This document shows, piece by piece, positions 35,350-43,564 of a stretch of 64,000 nt of DNA. The stretch's first letter is position 1. Each line of letters starts with the position of its first letter. The position numbers and the translations under genes were made by a program. The notes under the pieces were generated by a model. That model was not told the origin of the DNA. It saw nothing but the letters and a program-made list of their open reading frames with translations, and did not search any database. This stretch comes from Mycolicibacterium hassiacum DSM 44199. GTDB lineage: Bacteria; Actinomycetota; Actinomycetes; Mycobacteriales; Mycobacteriaceae. The DNA lies in NCBI RefSeq assembly GCF_900603025.1, contig NZ_LR026975.1, forward strand, positions 4,526,001 to 4,590,000. The letters run 5' to 3'.

Positions 35350-36453
35350 GTGGCAATTCGAGTGACCCGGCTGCGCCAGACAGTTCGTCGAACGGCGTTG
35401 TGGGTTGTCGCGTGCCTGGTGCTGGCCGTCCCGGTCGGCGGGGCGAGCGCCGACCCGTCCGAGGACGCCGTGGCTCGACTCAACGAGTTGTCCAAGCAGG
35501 CGCTGGAGGCCCGTGAGGCCGTCACCGCCGCCCAGACGGAACTCAACGCCCGGCGCGCCGAACAGGCCGCCGCCGAGGAGCGCCACCGCGCCGACCTGGC
35601 CGCGCTGGAAGCGGCGAACGCCGAGCTGGAACCGCTGCGGGCCGGAGCCAACCGCATCGCGGCGATGATGTACATGAGCGGGCCCAGCGGGCAGCTCGCG
35701 ACGGTGCTCACCGCGACCTCGCCGCAGCAGTTGATCGACCGGCTGGCCCTGCAGCACACCGTCACCAGGCAGGTCGGCGAACGGTTGGCCGCCCTGCGCA
35801 GCGCCCGGGAGCGGGCGGCCGCGGCGGTGCAGGCGTCGGAGAAGTCGGCGGCCGAGGCGCGTGCGGCGGCCGAACAGGCGGCGAAGAAAGAGGCCGAGCT
35901 GAAGGCCAGGTGGACCGAGCTGCTGCGGCAGATCTCGGCCGCCGAGGCCCAGTTCGCGGCGCTGACGCCGCAGCAGCAGGAGGCGGTCGTCAACGCGGCC
36001 GCACCCGCCCCCGCACCCGAGGCTCCGGCCGAACCGCTGCCCGCACCCGAACAGGCCCCGCCGGTGCTGGCGGCGGCGCGCGCCGACATCTTCAACCTGG
36101 AGGCGCTGCCGGTCAGCAAGGCCAAGGAGGCCGGCTTGCAGCCGAACACCGTGCTGGTGGCCCGGGCCATCAGCGCGATGTTCCCGCAGATCTCCGAGAT
36201 CGGTGGGGTGCGCCCGGACTCGTTGCCGTGGCATCCGAGCGGGCTGGCGATCGACGTGATGATCCCGAACCCGTACAGCCCGGAGGGGATCGCGCTGGGC
36301 AACGAGATCATGAACTTCGTGCTCAGCAACGCGGCGCAGTTCGGGGTGCAGGACGTCATCTGGCGCGGCACCTACTACACGCCCTCCGGGCCGGCCGGCA
36401 GCGGCTACGGACACTTCGACCACGTGCACGTCACCACCTACCCGCGGCGCTAG
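35350..36453 (+). CDS. exported coiled-coil protein with ARB_07466-like C-terminal domain
   Basis: A 367-aa secreted protein. The signal peptide spans residues 1 to about 35 (ends near GGASADP). A long alanine/glutamate-rich coiled coil (about 40-215) is followed by a proline linker and a C-terminal domain with HPSGLAIDVMIPNP and GYGHFDHVHV, whose histidines and aspartate resemble a metal site. The C-terminal domain occurs in several exported mycobacterial proteins (for example Rv0320, by recollection). The architecture resembles NlpC/P60-type wall hydrolases with a coiled-coil regulator, but the domain is different. GTG at 35350 follows AAAGGAAA; GTG at 35362 is an alternative. Confidence 0.8.
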   Translation: MAIRVTRLRQTVRRTALWVVACLVLAVPVGGASADPSEDAVARLNELSKQALEAREAVTAAQTELNARRAEQAAAEERHRADLAALEAANAELEPLRAGANRIAAMMYMSGPSGQLATVLTATSPQQLIDRLALQHTVTRQVGERLAALRSARERAAAAVQASEKSAAEARAAAEQAAKKEAELKARWTELLRQISAAEAQFAALTPQQQEAVVNAAAPAPAPEAPAEPLPAPEQAPPVLAAARADIFNLEALPVSKAKEAGLQPNTVLVARAISAMFPQISEIGGVRPDSLPWHPSGLAIDVMIPNPYSPEGIALGNEIMNFVLSNAAQFGVQDVIWRGTYYTPSGPAGSGYGHFDHVHVTTYPRR

Positions 36454-36459
36454 CCGGGC

Positions 36460-36867
36460 TCAGGTGTGCGGCGGAATCCGGTCCGGTGCGCGCCGGATCG
36501 CCACGCGGTGCGCGATGCGCCAGCCGGCCGGGGTCCGTACCACCACGTCCCGGTGGACCGCGCTGCCGACCCGCCCGTCGTCGAGCACCCCGATCCCCTT
36601 GGACAGCACCCGGACGGTGCCGTCGTCGTCCTCGCTGACCACCACGTTCGTCGCATGGTGGGCGAGGGGATGGCGGCCCTCGGCGTCGCGCCACATCTGC
36701 GCGATGGCGCGCCGGCCGGTGTACACGCCGGCGTTGAAGTCCGACACGTCGTAGACGGCGTCCTCGGTGAACAGTTCGTGGACGCGGCTGAACTCGCGGT
36801 CGTCGATGATGTGGCCGTACAGCGAGATCAGCGCGTGGATGGCCAGTTTGTCGTCGGCGCTCAGCAT
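36460..36867 (-). CDS. SnoaL-like (nuclear transport factor 2 fold) protein
   Basis: A 135-aa protein with the alpha-plus-beta cone of the SnoaL/NTF2 family: LISLYGHIIDDREF, LFTEDAVYDVSDF and GRRAIAQMW are typical. ATG at 36867 follows GGAAGGAA. The family includes isomerases, dehydratases and non-catalytic binding proteins, so the function is open. Ends 6 bases from the convergent exported-protein gene. Confidence 0.82.
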   Translation of the reverse strand: MLSADDKLAIHALISLYGHIIDDREFSRVHELFTEDAVYDVSDFNAGVYTGRRAIAQMWRDAEGRHPLAHHATNVVVSEDDDGTVRVLSKGIGVLDDGRVGSAVHRDVVVRTPAGWRIAHRVAIRRAPDRIPPHT

Positions 36868-36895
36868 TGCGCGGTTCCTTCCCGGTGTCGTCCTG

Positions 36896-37720
36896 TCATA
36901 CCGCCCGCCGCCGCGCCCGTCGTCGGGCCACCACCGCCGCGGCGAGCGTCGTCGCGAACGGCACCAGGCTGATCGCCACACCGAACGCGAGATGGGGATC
37001 GTGCAGTGCGACGCCGTCCCAGCGCGGGCCGAGGAACTGCGCTGTGACCTGGAACGACCAGTGGAATCCGATGGTGCTCCACAGGTTCGCGGTGACGGCG
37101 CGCAGCGCGCCGAGCGCGCATCCGAAGCCGAACAGCAGCACGACGCGATCGATGGTCGGGGCCGCGCCGATGAGGACCGCCCACAGCGTGAACAGCGCGG
37201 CCTGCCACATCGCCGCCCACGGCGCCGAGTACCGATCGGCGAGATTCGCGTAGCAGTAGCCGCGGAAGATGAGCTCCTCGGGCAGCGCCTCGTAGAGGAA
37301 CACCAGGACGCAGAGCGCCGCGAGGCCGGTGAGCAACCGCCCTGCCGACCCCGTCACGGTCAGCTCAGCCCACCCCGCGGCGACCACGATCGTGGCGGCG
37401 ATCGCGGCCGGCAACGCCCAGCACCCGATGCCCGTCAGCAGCGGGCGCCAACCGGCGGACAACGAGGTGAGCCGCAGCCCGGACAACGGGGCGCGGTCGA
37501 GCACCCGGCGGGCCGTCACCACCAATGCCGCCGTCAACACCGTCGCGCCCACCGCCCGCACCAGGTGGGCCGCGCGGCTGTAGTCCGGGCCGAGCATCGC
37601 GGAGACCCCGCCGGACAACAGGGACCAGATCGCGACCGCCCCGACGAACACCACCGCGACCCGCACGGCCGCCGGGGGGCGACGGGGCGCGACTACCTGC
37701 GGCACAGGCACGGCCGCCAC
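36896..37720 (-). CDS. CPBP family intramembrane metalloprotease
   Basis: A 274-aa membrane protein with about eight hydrophobic helices. The catalytic EExxxR motif is in LPEELIFRGYCYANL, and a later histidine is in GFHWSFQ. The family includes CAAX-prenyl endopeptidase-like and bacteriocin-immunity proteins; the bacterial substrate is unknown. GTG at 37720 was chosen; GTG at 37711 is equally possible. It lies 20 bases after lppW. Confidence 0.85.
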   Translation of the reverse strand: MAAVPVPQVVAPRRPPAAVRVAVVFVGAVAIWSLLSGGVSAMLGPDYSRAAHLVRAVGATVLTAALVVTARRVLDRAPLSGLRLTSLSAGWRPLLTGIGCWALPAAIAATIVVAAGWAELTVTGSAGRLLTGLAALCVLVFLYEALPEELIFRGYCYANLADRYSAPWAAMWQAALFTLWAVLIGAAPTIDRVVLLFGFGCALGALRAVTANLWSTIGFHWSFQVTAQFLGPRWDGVALHDPHLAFGVAISLVPFATTLAAAVVARRRARRRAV

Positions 37721-37740
37721 CCTACCGGCCGGCGGAGGGG

Positions 37741-38661
37741 TCAGATCCTGCCGCCGGGGAAGATGGTTTTGACGGCGTCGGTGAGGTGCTCGCGTGCTGC
37801 CGCCTCGCTGGTGGGATCGAGCGAGCTGATCACCATGATGTAGCGGCGGTCGGGCCCGATCAGACCGGTCGACACGTGCAACTGGTTGCCGCCGTTCCAG
37901 CAGCAGAACCAACCCTGTTTCACCGCAACGATTTCGGCGTACAAGCCGTCGGGAATGCCGAACCGCTGCGGGTATCCGTCGGTGCCGGTCGGGGTGAAGT
38001 GCGCGATGTTGTTGCTGATGATGTCGGCCTGTTGACGCGGCAGCCCGCCGCTACCGTTGAGCAGCTTCTCGTAGTAGCGGATGAGATCGGTGGCGGTGCT
38101 CGTCGTCACGTCCCAGTGCCCGTTCCACGGGACGGCGGTGCCGGTCAGCCCGTAGCGGGCCACGATGCGTTCGACGATCGCGTTTCCGCCGTTGCGGTCC
38201 CAGAACATCTGGGCGGCGCTGTCGTCGGAGGAGCGCAGCATGACGTCGAGGGACGCCCGGTCCTCCGGAGTGAGCTCGGTCTTGCCCTCGGCGACCTGCA
38301 GCAGCAGATCGTCGGCGATGAACAGCTTCACCACCGACGCGAGCGGGAACGACCTGTTGCTGCCGTTGGTGACGAGTTGGCCGGTGCTGCGGTCGAGGAT
38401 CGCGACCTCGATGCTGGCCCCGGAGTCCGCGGCGTCGGAGGTGGCCTGACGCACGCGGGCGTCGAGCCCGGCCCACGACTGCGGCGGCAGGGCCGGCGCC
38501 TCGGGCGGCGGCGCCGGATGCGAGACCGGTGCGATGGACACCGCCGGCGGAGACGTCTTGGGGGAGGAGCCCCAGACGTGACCCGCGCAGCCGCTCGCCA
38601 GCAGCGCCGTGGCGGCCATGGTCACGACCGTCCGAACCGTGATCGGGCGGAGCCGACGCAT
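37741..38661 (-). CDS. lppW: lipoprotein LppW, beta-lactamase-like serine hydrolase fold
   Basis: A 306-aa lipoprotein with lipobox LASGC (C25) and a class-A beta-lactamase-like fold. The nucleophile motif is SVVK (S109-K112). RFGIPDGLYAEIVAVKQGW and IGPDRRYIMVI match M. tuberculosis LppW (Rv2905) closely by memory. No canonical SDN or KTG is evident (KQG at the KTG position), so it may bind rather than hydrolyse beta-lactams or peptidoglycan. ATG at 38661 follows GGGAGGC. Confidence 0.88.
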   Translation of the reverse strand: MRRLRPITVRTVVTMAATALLASGCAGHVWGSSPKTSPPAVSIAPVSHPAPPPEAPALPPQSWAGLDARVRQATSDAADSGASIEVAILDRSTGQLVTNGSNRSFPLASVVKLFIADDLLLQVAEGKTELTPEDRASLDVMLRSSDDSAAQMFWDRNGGNAIVERIVARYGLTGTAVPWNGHWDVTTSTATDLIRYYEKLLNGSGGLPRQQADIISNNIAHFTPTGTDGYPQRFGIPDGLYAEIVAVKQGWFCCWNGGNQLHVSTGLIGPDRRYIMVISSLDPTSEAAAREHLTDAVKTIFPGGRI

Positions 38662-38784
38662 AAGCCTCCCTTCCGGGCCGTTCGCAACCAGGAAAAGCGG
38701 GTCCACGCTGCCCCACCGGTGCAACAGCTTAGTTTCACTCGACAAGCTGTACCCACTCGGCGGCGAGTCCAGCGGGTGGTCCGG

Positions 38785-40284
38785 TCAGCGCGGGCGTTTG
38801 GCGCGCAGCGCGGCGGTGCGGGCGTCGATCCAGTCGTGCAGTCTCGCCACCGCCGCCTGCAGGTCTTCTTTGGTCAGGCCGGGGGTCACCGGGACCGTCG
38901 CCGCGATCTCGTCGAGCAGCGCATGCGCCCGGCCGTTGCCGTAGATCCGGTCGAAGAGCTCCCAGTAGGCCTGTTCGTAGAGCGGCCGGAACGTGGGGGA
39001 CTCCAGGAACCGGCTCTTGAGCGGGTTGCCGATGCGTGGGCGGCGGCCGTCGGGGCCGGGTGGTGGGCCGTCGAAGGGCGGGGCCATTTCGGGCGGGCCG
39101 TCACCGGGCGGGCCGTCACCGGGCGGGGCGTCACCGGGCGCACCGGGCAGACGCATCCCGGGCGGGGGACCCGGCATCGAGACCTTGTCGAACGGGCCGA
39201 TGTCCGGCTTGCCCTGCATGGCCAGGTTGAGGTCCCAGGAGACGACGGTGAACTTCTTGGTGTCCAGGTCGTACCAGAGGTAGTAGTTCTGTCCGGGGCC
39301 GGCCATGTCGTCGCCGTTGCACAGCAGGTTCTGGGTGGCGACGTAGCGGGCGAACGACTCGACCTCCAGCCAGTCGGCCAGGTGGGCGTCGAACTCGGCC
39401 TGATCCGCCCCGTCGAGCCACTGCACGAAGTTGATGATCGGCTGCAGGTTGCCGTTGTCGGCGGAGTTGATCTGCTTGAACTGCTCGGCGTAGGCCGACT
39501 GGTCGGTGCCGACGAACTCCAGATAGGAGAAGGCGTCGGCCTTGTAGAGGTATCCGGGTGAGTCGAACAGCGTCTCGGCGTAGGTCTCATCGGGGTGCTC
39601 GAGCACTAACCGGGTGGTGGTGCGGCCGTTGATGGTGTAGGTGACATACGCGTAGCGCTGGGTGGGTTGGCCGGTGTCGCGGGTGAGCGACAGCGCCAAC
39701 GCCTCGTTGAGCACCGGCGCGCCGGGCCGCACCGACAGCTCGGTCATCCCCTGATACCCGCGGCCGTCGACGAACTCGTTGAAGCTCAGCAGCAGCGGCA
39801 GCGACGCCGGATCGTCCGGATCGGCCGAGACGAACACGAAATCGGGCGGTGGCGGCGGCGCGCCGTCGCGGGCCCACGGCGGTTTGTGCTCGTCCCCGCG
39901 CAGCGCCATCAGTGTCGAGTTGCCCTTCAACCGCACCGCGACGTCGTTGATCACCGTGCCGTCGATCGTGACGTCGGCGCTCACCCACTTCTTCTCGTCG
40001 TCCCTGGCGTACGTGTCGAGCATGTCGAGGTACTCGGCGGCGGTGATGTCGACCGTAAGACTGTGGGCCACCGTCGGATCGAACAGATCCACCCTGCCGG
40101 CGATGTTGTCGGTGATCTGCGAGGTCATCACCGTGGTGTCGCCGGTGATGTAGGGGCGGATGCGCACCCCGCCGAACAGCGCTCCGGTAACCACGATCAC
40201 CGCGGCCAGTACCGCGAGCAGCTTCCAATAGTGTCGAAGCCGCACCGGGATACGGTGGCGCAGTAGCGGTTTCGGGGGCTCCAT
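38785..40284 (-). CDS. CotH kinase family protein
   Basis: A 499-aa protein with one membrane anchor (about 22-42) and an extracytoplasmic CotH domain. VRLKGNSTLMAL resembles the nucleotide-binding strand and SWDLNLAMQG the metal-binding WDxN/D motif of CotH atypical protein kinases (established for spore-coat CotH). A Gly/Pro/Asp-rich insertion (about 380-420) is encoded by a 15-bp minisatellite. The start ATG overlaps the DUF4956 stop (TGATG); a GTG one codon upstream also fits. Third gene of the VTC - DUF4956 - CotH operon. Confidence 0.88.
   Translation of the reverse strand: MEPPKPLLRHRIPVRLRHYWKLLAVLAAVIVVTGALFGGVRIRPYITGDTTVMTSQITDNIAGRVDLFDPTVAHSLTVDITAAEYLDMLDTYARDDEKKWVSADVTIDGTVINDVAVRLKGNSTLMALRGDEHKPPWARDGAPPPPPDFVFVSADPDDPASLPLLLSFNEFVDGRGYQGMTELSVRPGAPVLNEALALSLTRDTGQPTQRYAYVTYTINGRTTTRLVLEHPDETYAETLFDSPGYLYKADAFSYLEFVGTDQSAYAEQFKQINSADNGNLQPIINFVQWLDGADQAEFDAHLADWLEVESFARYVATQNLLCNGDDMAGPGQNYYLWYDLDTKKFTVVSWDLNLAMQGKPDIGPFDKVSMPGPPPGMRLPGAPGDAPPGDGPPGDGPPEMAPPFDGPPPGPDGRRPRIGNPLKSRFLESPTFRPLYEQAYWELFDRIYGNGRAHALLDEIAATVPVTPGLTKEDLQAAVARLHDWIDARTAALRAKRPR
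39091..39135. repeat. 15-bp minisatellite inside the CotH gene
   Basis: GGGCGGGCCGTCACC is repeated three times in frame (39091, 39106, 39121; the third has one change), followed by a decayed unit. It encodes the DGPPG-type repeat, so copy-number change would keep the frame. Confidence 0.8.
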
Positions 40285-40961
40285 CACAGGTCGGTCTGGT
40301 CGTACCCGGTCAGCACCGTGACCCGCTGCCCGCCGTTGACGTCGGTCAGCGCCGCGATCAGATCAGCCGGCTTGCGGCCCTTCTTCAGTTGAGCGGTGTA
40401 GTAGAGCTCGTTGAGCGCCCCGGCGCGCGCGGACTCCGTTGACACCAACTCGAATTCGGTGCAGAAGTCGATCAGCACGTCCTCCACCCGCGCCGTGTAC
40501 TCCGGCTCCGGCGGCACCTGCACCTTGACCACCTGGCGCTGGACGTCGAGCTTGAACCAGTTGAACCGGTACATGATGATCAGCACCAGGCAGATCACCA
40601 CGGTAGCGGCCGCGGCCAGCAGGTAGAACCGGGTGCCGGTCGCCATGCCGACCGCCATCACCAGGAAGATGAACCCGACATCGCGGGTCTCCTTGATCGC
40701 GTTGCGGAACCGGATCACCGACAGCGCACCGACCAGCGCGAATGCCCGGGCGATGTTGGAGCCGACGACGAGCATGATGATCGAGATCACCATGCACACC
40801 AGCACCAGCGTCTGCACGTAGGACTGGCTGTAGGAGACGTTCTTGTGGGTGTAGCGGTAGACCCACCCGATGATCGAGGCGAGTACGAAGCTCAGCGCGA
40901 GCGACACCGCGACGTCGAAGACCGTGAAGGTGCCGCTGAGGTCCTGGAATTCAATCGTCAT
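40284..40961 (-). CDS. DUF4956 membrane protein
   Basis: A 225-aa protein with four membrane helices (about residues 13-33, 48-66, 90-110 and 112-132). The diagnostic segment SNIARAFALVGALSVIRFR lies between helices 2 and 3. A soluble C-terminal ACT-like domain (about 140-225) completes it. ATG overlaps the VTC-gene stop (ATGA), and its own stop overlaps the CotH start. DUF4956 genes recur beside VTC-domain and CotH genes in bacteria (recollection). Confidence 0.88.
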   Translation of the reverse strand: MTIEFQDLSGTFTVFDVAVSLALSFVLASIIGWVYRYTHKNVSYSQSYVQTLVLVCMVISIIMLVVGSNIARAFALVGALSVIRFRNAIKETRDVGFIFLVMAVGMATGTRFYLLAAAATVVICLVLIIMYRFNWFKLDVQRQVVKVQVPPEPEYTARVEDVLIDFCTEFELVSTESARAGALNELYYTAQLKKGRKPADLIAALTDVNGGQRVTVLTGYDQTDL

Positions 40962-41875
40962 ATCGCTTGGTTCTTCTCCGATGATCGTGGGGTGGTGTCG
41001 CCGAACGGGTCGACTGCCGGGCTGCTGCGGGCGTCGTGGGCGGCCAGCTCCGGAGAGCCCATGATCGAGCGCGGCGCCAGTCCGAACGCCTGAACCGACT
41101 GACAGTACTTGGAGATGCGCACCACTGTCATATCGATGCGGGCGGCGAGGTCGGTCAGCCAGTACGGGACCCGCTCATTGGCCTTGATCTCCACCACCGC
41201 CAGCTTCGGCGGGATGATGTAGCTGTTCTGCGCTCCGGAGGCGAAGTGGAAGTCGCGGTCGCGGCCGTGCACCTTGTGGTCGATGGTCACCCGCAGCCCG
41301 AGGTCGGCGTCCTGGCCGATGAACGCCTCACGCAGATACCCGGTGGTCACGATCGGGCGCAGGTCCAGGTTGCCCAGCAGGGTGGTGACCTCGTTGACGA
41401 AGCCCCGCTGATGCGGTTCGCAGTCCGGGGGGACGCGCTCGTCGAGCCAGCGGAGCGCGGTGCGGTACGGCAACGCCAGCCGGCGCTTCTGCGTGACCCG
41501 GTTCACCCGCTGCTTGATCTCCACCTGCACCGGGGTGTCGTCGGTGCATTCGGAAGGGTTGCCGTACAAGCGCATTCGCAATTTGCGGCGGAACCGCAAC
41601 CCTTCGATCTTCTCCCAGTAGAACCGCAGGTCGCGGGTGTCGTAGTACAACGAGGTGACCGGATAGCCGCCGCGCGGGGAGTGCGGATCCGAGGTCATCC
41701 GGCGCGCCAGTTCCTCGCGCAGCTCCGGAACCTTGAACTCGTCGAGCAGGTACTTGATCTCGTAGCGGTTGAACGCGTGCAGGCGGCTGGCGGTCTGCTG
41801 ATAGCCGGTGGGCCGTGTCGGCACATCGTCGAAGCGCCGGCCGACGTCGGCGGAGCGGCGTCTGAACAAACCCAT
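40958..41875 (-). CDS. VTC-domain polyphosphate polymerase-like protein
   Basis: A 305-aa protein of the VTC4/CYTH-like tunnel fold. The nucleotidyl-accepting lysine is probably K41 (NRYEIKYLL). Basic and acidic tunnel residues are seen in FRRKLRMRLYG, VEIKQRVN, IDHKVHG and VVEIKANERVPYW. In yeast, VTC4 makes polyphosphate from ATP (established); whether this protein does is inference. No membrane segment is present. First gene of a tightly coupled three-gene operon with DUF4956 and CotH. Confidence 0.88.
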   Translation of the reverse strand: MGLFRRRSADVGRRFDDVPTRPTGYQQTASRLHAFNRYEIKYLLDEFKVPELREELARRMTSDPHSPRGGYPVTSLYYDTRDLRFYWEKIEGLRFRRKLRMRLYGNPSECTDDTPVQVEIKQRVNRVTQKRRLALPYRTALRWLDERVPPDCEPHQRGFVNEVTTLLGNLDLRPIVTTGYLREAFIGQDADLGLRVTIDHKVHGRDRDFHFASGAQNSYIIPPKLAVVEIKANERVPYWLTDLAARIDMTVVRISKYCQSVQAFGLAPRSIMGSPELAAHDARSSPAVDPFGDTTPRSSEKNQAI

Positions 41876-41934
41876 GCCTGCGGTGTTGCCTTTCCGGTAG
41901 CGGGAGCCGGGGATCTCCGGTGTCGGTGCTGCGG

Positions 41935-42225
41935 TCAGGGCAGCGGAATGATCGGTAGCGGGGGACGGTCGTCGTCGCCGCGGTCACCGTCCGATGCCTC
42001 GCCCGGAGCCATTGTGCTCGGAATGCCGATGTCGTTCGTCGAGAACGGCGGCCAGGTCGCCGTGGTCGACGGCCACATCCGCACCGTCGGGGTCGGCACA
42101 CTGCGCCGGGAGTGGCGGCTGCTGTCGGAGTCGGAGTTGTCGCCTGGCTGCGCGCAGACCGGCGCGGCACACGCCAAGGCGACCGCGAGTGCTGCCGCGC
42201 CGGCTGCGAAAAACCTTGTCCTCAT
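41935..42225 (-). CDS. small exported protein, unknown function
   Basis: A 96-aa protein with a signal peptide (RTRFFAAGAAALAVALACA, cleavage near CAQP) and an acidic/proline-rich mature part (GDRGDDDRPPLPIIPLP). The ATG overlaps the stop of the MspA-like gene (ATGA), so the two are coupled. No homologue recognised. Confidence 0.7.
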   Translation of the reverse strand: MRTRFFAAGAAALAVALACAAPVCAQPGDNSDSDSSRHSRRSVPTPTVRMWPSTTATWPPFSTNDIGIPSTMAPGEASDGDRGDDDRPPLPIIPLP

Positions 42226-42842
42226 AGGTGAACCACCGCGCTGTAGAGGCTGATGCTGTCGTCGGAGGTGTCGGTGCTCATCTGGCCGACGGCGAACAGC
42301 CGCGCGCTGACCGCACCGCCGCATTCGTCGACCTGAACGTGCGCGTCGACCACGTTGATGGTCGCGGTGCGGCCCTTGAGCGTCTTCGCGCCGAATCCGA
42401 CCGTGGTGAGACGCCCGGAGCGGATCGTCGTGCCGATCTCGCCGTCGATCCCGATCAGCGGGATGTCGTCGAGCAGGTCGGTGTCGGCGCCGGCGTCGAG
42501 GTCGAGCCCGTCGGCGAGGTTGAGCTGGCAGCCCAGCTGCGCCCCGACCACGAGCTGCCCGCCGTTGACCGGTGCGGTCCCGTCGCCGTCGATGGTCAAC
42601 GTCACCCGTCCGGACACGAAACCCTGCCGGGACAACGGCGCGGCCGCCATGTCGGGCACCGGGTCGATGCTGGCGCCGGTCAGCGTCAGCGTCATCCGCC
42701 ACCCGTCGACGGTGTCGACCACGCGGGTCACGTCCGGGACCGGGATCTGCTCCGCGTGGGCGTCGCCGGCGGCCAGACCCAGCGATGCGCCCAGCACCAG
42801 GAGGCCGGCCGCCGACGCGCCCACCACCTTGCCGAAGCCCAC
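42222..42842 (-). CDS. MspA family porin-like protein
   Basis: A 206-aa exported protein with signal peptide (about 1-30, ends DAHAEQ). The mature part has the beta-rich MspA pattern: GWRMTLTLTGASIDPVP, FVSGRVTLTIDG, GGQLVVGAQLGCQ, then GRTATINVVDAHVQVDECGGAVSARLFA. MspA itself is the octameric outer-membrane (mycomembrane) porin for small solutes. This member has two cysteines and is more divergent, so channel function is not certain. Confidence 0.8.
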   Translation of the reverse strand: MGFGKVVGASAAGLLVLGASLGLAAGDAHAEQIPVPDVTRVVDTVDGWRMTLTLTGASIDPVPDMAAAPLSRQGFVSGRVTLTIDGDGTAPVNGGQLVVGAQLGCQLNLADGLDLDAGADTDLLDDIPLIGIDGEIGTTIRSGRLTTVGFGAKTLKGRTATINVVDAHVQVDECGGAVSARLFAVGQMSTDTSDDSISLYSAVVHL

Positions 42843-42932
42843 TCGTCACCACCTTCTCGTCGTTTGCTGTCACATCATGTCGGAACAAGATGTGTATCAG
42901 CTGTGAGCGTGCCGGGCCTCGACCAGTCCGGA

Positions 42933-43262
42933 TCAGAGCGGACGCGGCGGGGGTGGCAGATGGGGCCCCGGCGGCGGTGGCGGCGGGGGTGGTCCCGGCG
43001 GGTGGGGTCCGGGCGGCACGTGCGGCCACGGCGGCATGGCGAAATGCGGCGGTGGGGGAGGTGGCGGCGGCGGGGGAGGCGGCGGCGGAAGGAACCGCGG
43101 GCACGGGAGAAACGGCAGACAGAACAGGGCGGGCGGTGGCGGCGGGGGAGGCGGCGGTGGTGTGGCCTGAGCGCTGCCCGCGCCGATGCCGAGCGCGGTG
43201 GCGGTCAGACCGGCGACCACGACCGTTGAGGTGACGACTGTTCGCGGGTTCACACGCGGCAT
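42933..43262 (-). CDS. proline/glycine-rich exported protein
   Basis: A 109-aa protein with a signal peptide (about 1-33, ends SAQATP) and a mature part that is mostly polyproline broken by ALFCLPFLPCPRFLP. The cysteines could form a disulfide. Low complexity makes homology unreliable, but an intact signal peptide and ATG with GAGGAGGC upstream support a real gene. Confidence 0.65.
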   Translation of the reverse strand: MPRVNPRTVVTSTVVVAGLTATALGIGAGSAQATPPPPPPPPPPALFCLPFLPCPRFLPPPPPPPPPPPPPPHFAMPPWPHVPPGPHPPGPPPPPPPPGPHLPPPPRPL

Positions 43263-43404
43263 AGCAATGGCCTCCTCGCGGGTTCGCCGGTGACAGCGGT
43301 GTCTCGTCGCATCAGGTACCGCAGCAGGTATCGAAGCCCAGCAAGTTAGGTAAGAGCTGTGTGCCGGCTAGGAGGCCGATCAGTATTCCTCGGACTGCGC
43401 CCCG

Positions 43405-43502
43405 CTCCGCGCCGAGTGTCGCCCACTCCGCGCCGAGTGTCGCCTGCTCCGCGCCGAGTGTCGCCTGCTCCGCGCCGAGTGTCGCCCGCTCCGCGCCGAG
43501 AG
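43405..43502. repeat. 21-bp tandem repeat CTCCGCGCCGAGTGTCGCC
   Basis: Four full 21-bp units start at 43405, 43426, 43447 and 43468, differing only in the last two bases, followed by a partial unit at 43489-43502. The array fills the 302-base gap (43263-43564) between the proline-rich protein and the monooxygenase and runs directly into the first copy of the 63-bp direct repeat. Confidence 0.9.
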
Positions 43503-43557
43503 TGAAGCGGCGGTCGTTCCGGCGGCGAAAACGCGACCAGGAATGCTATTCCGTCGC
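43495..43557 (+). repeat. 63-bp imperfect direct repeat, copy 1
   Basis: Matches 45044-45106 at 57 of 63 positions, same orientation. It begins GCCGAGAGTGAAG and ends GAATGCTATTCCGTCGC. Copies lie just outside both ends of the monooxygenase gene. Confidence 0.85.
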
Positions 43558-43564
43558 AAGAAGG

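Noticed and set aside
36767..39561. Two long plus-strand frames opposite the CPBP, lppW and CotH genes
   Set aside because: Antisense shadows of genes with clear signal peptides and motifs.
43405..43502. CRISPR array
   Set aside because: The 21-bp units are directly adjacent with no spacers between them, so this is a simple tandem repeat. No cas gene is nearby.
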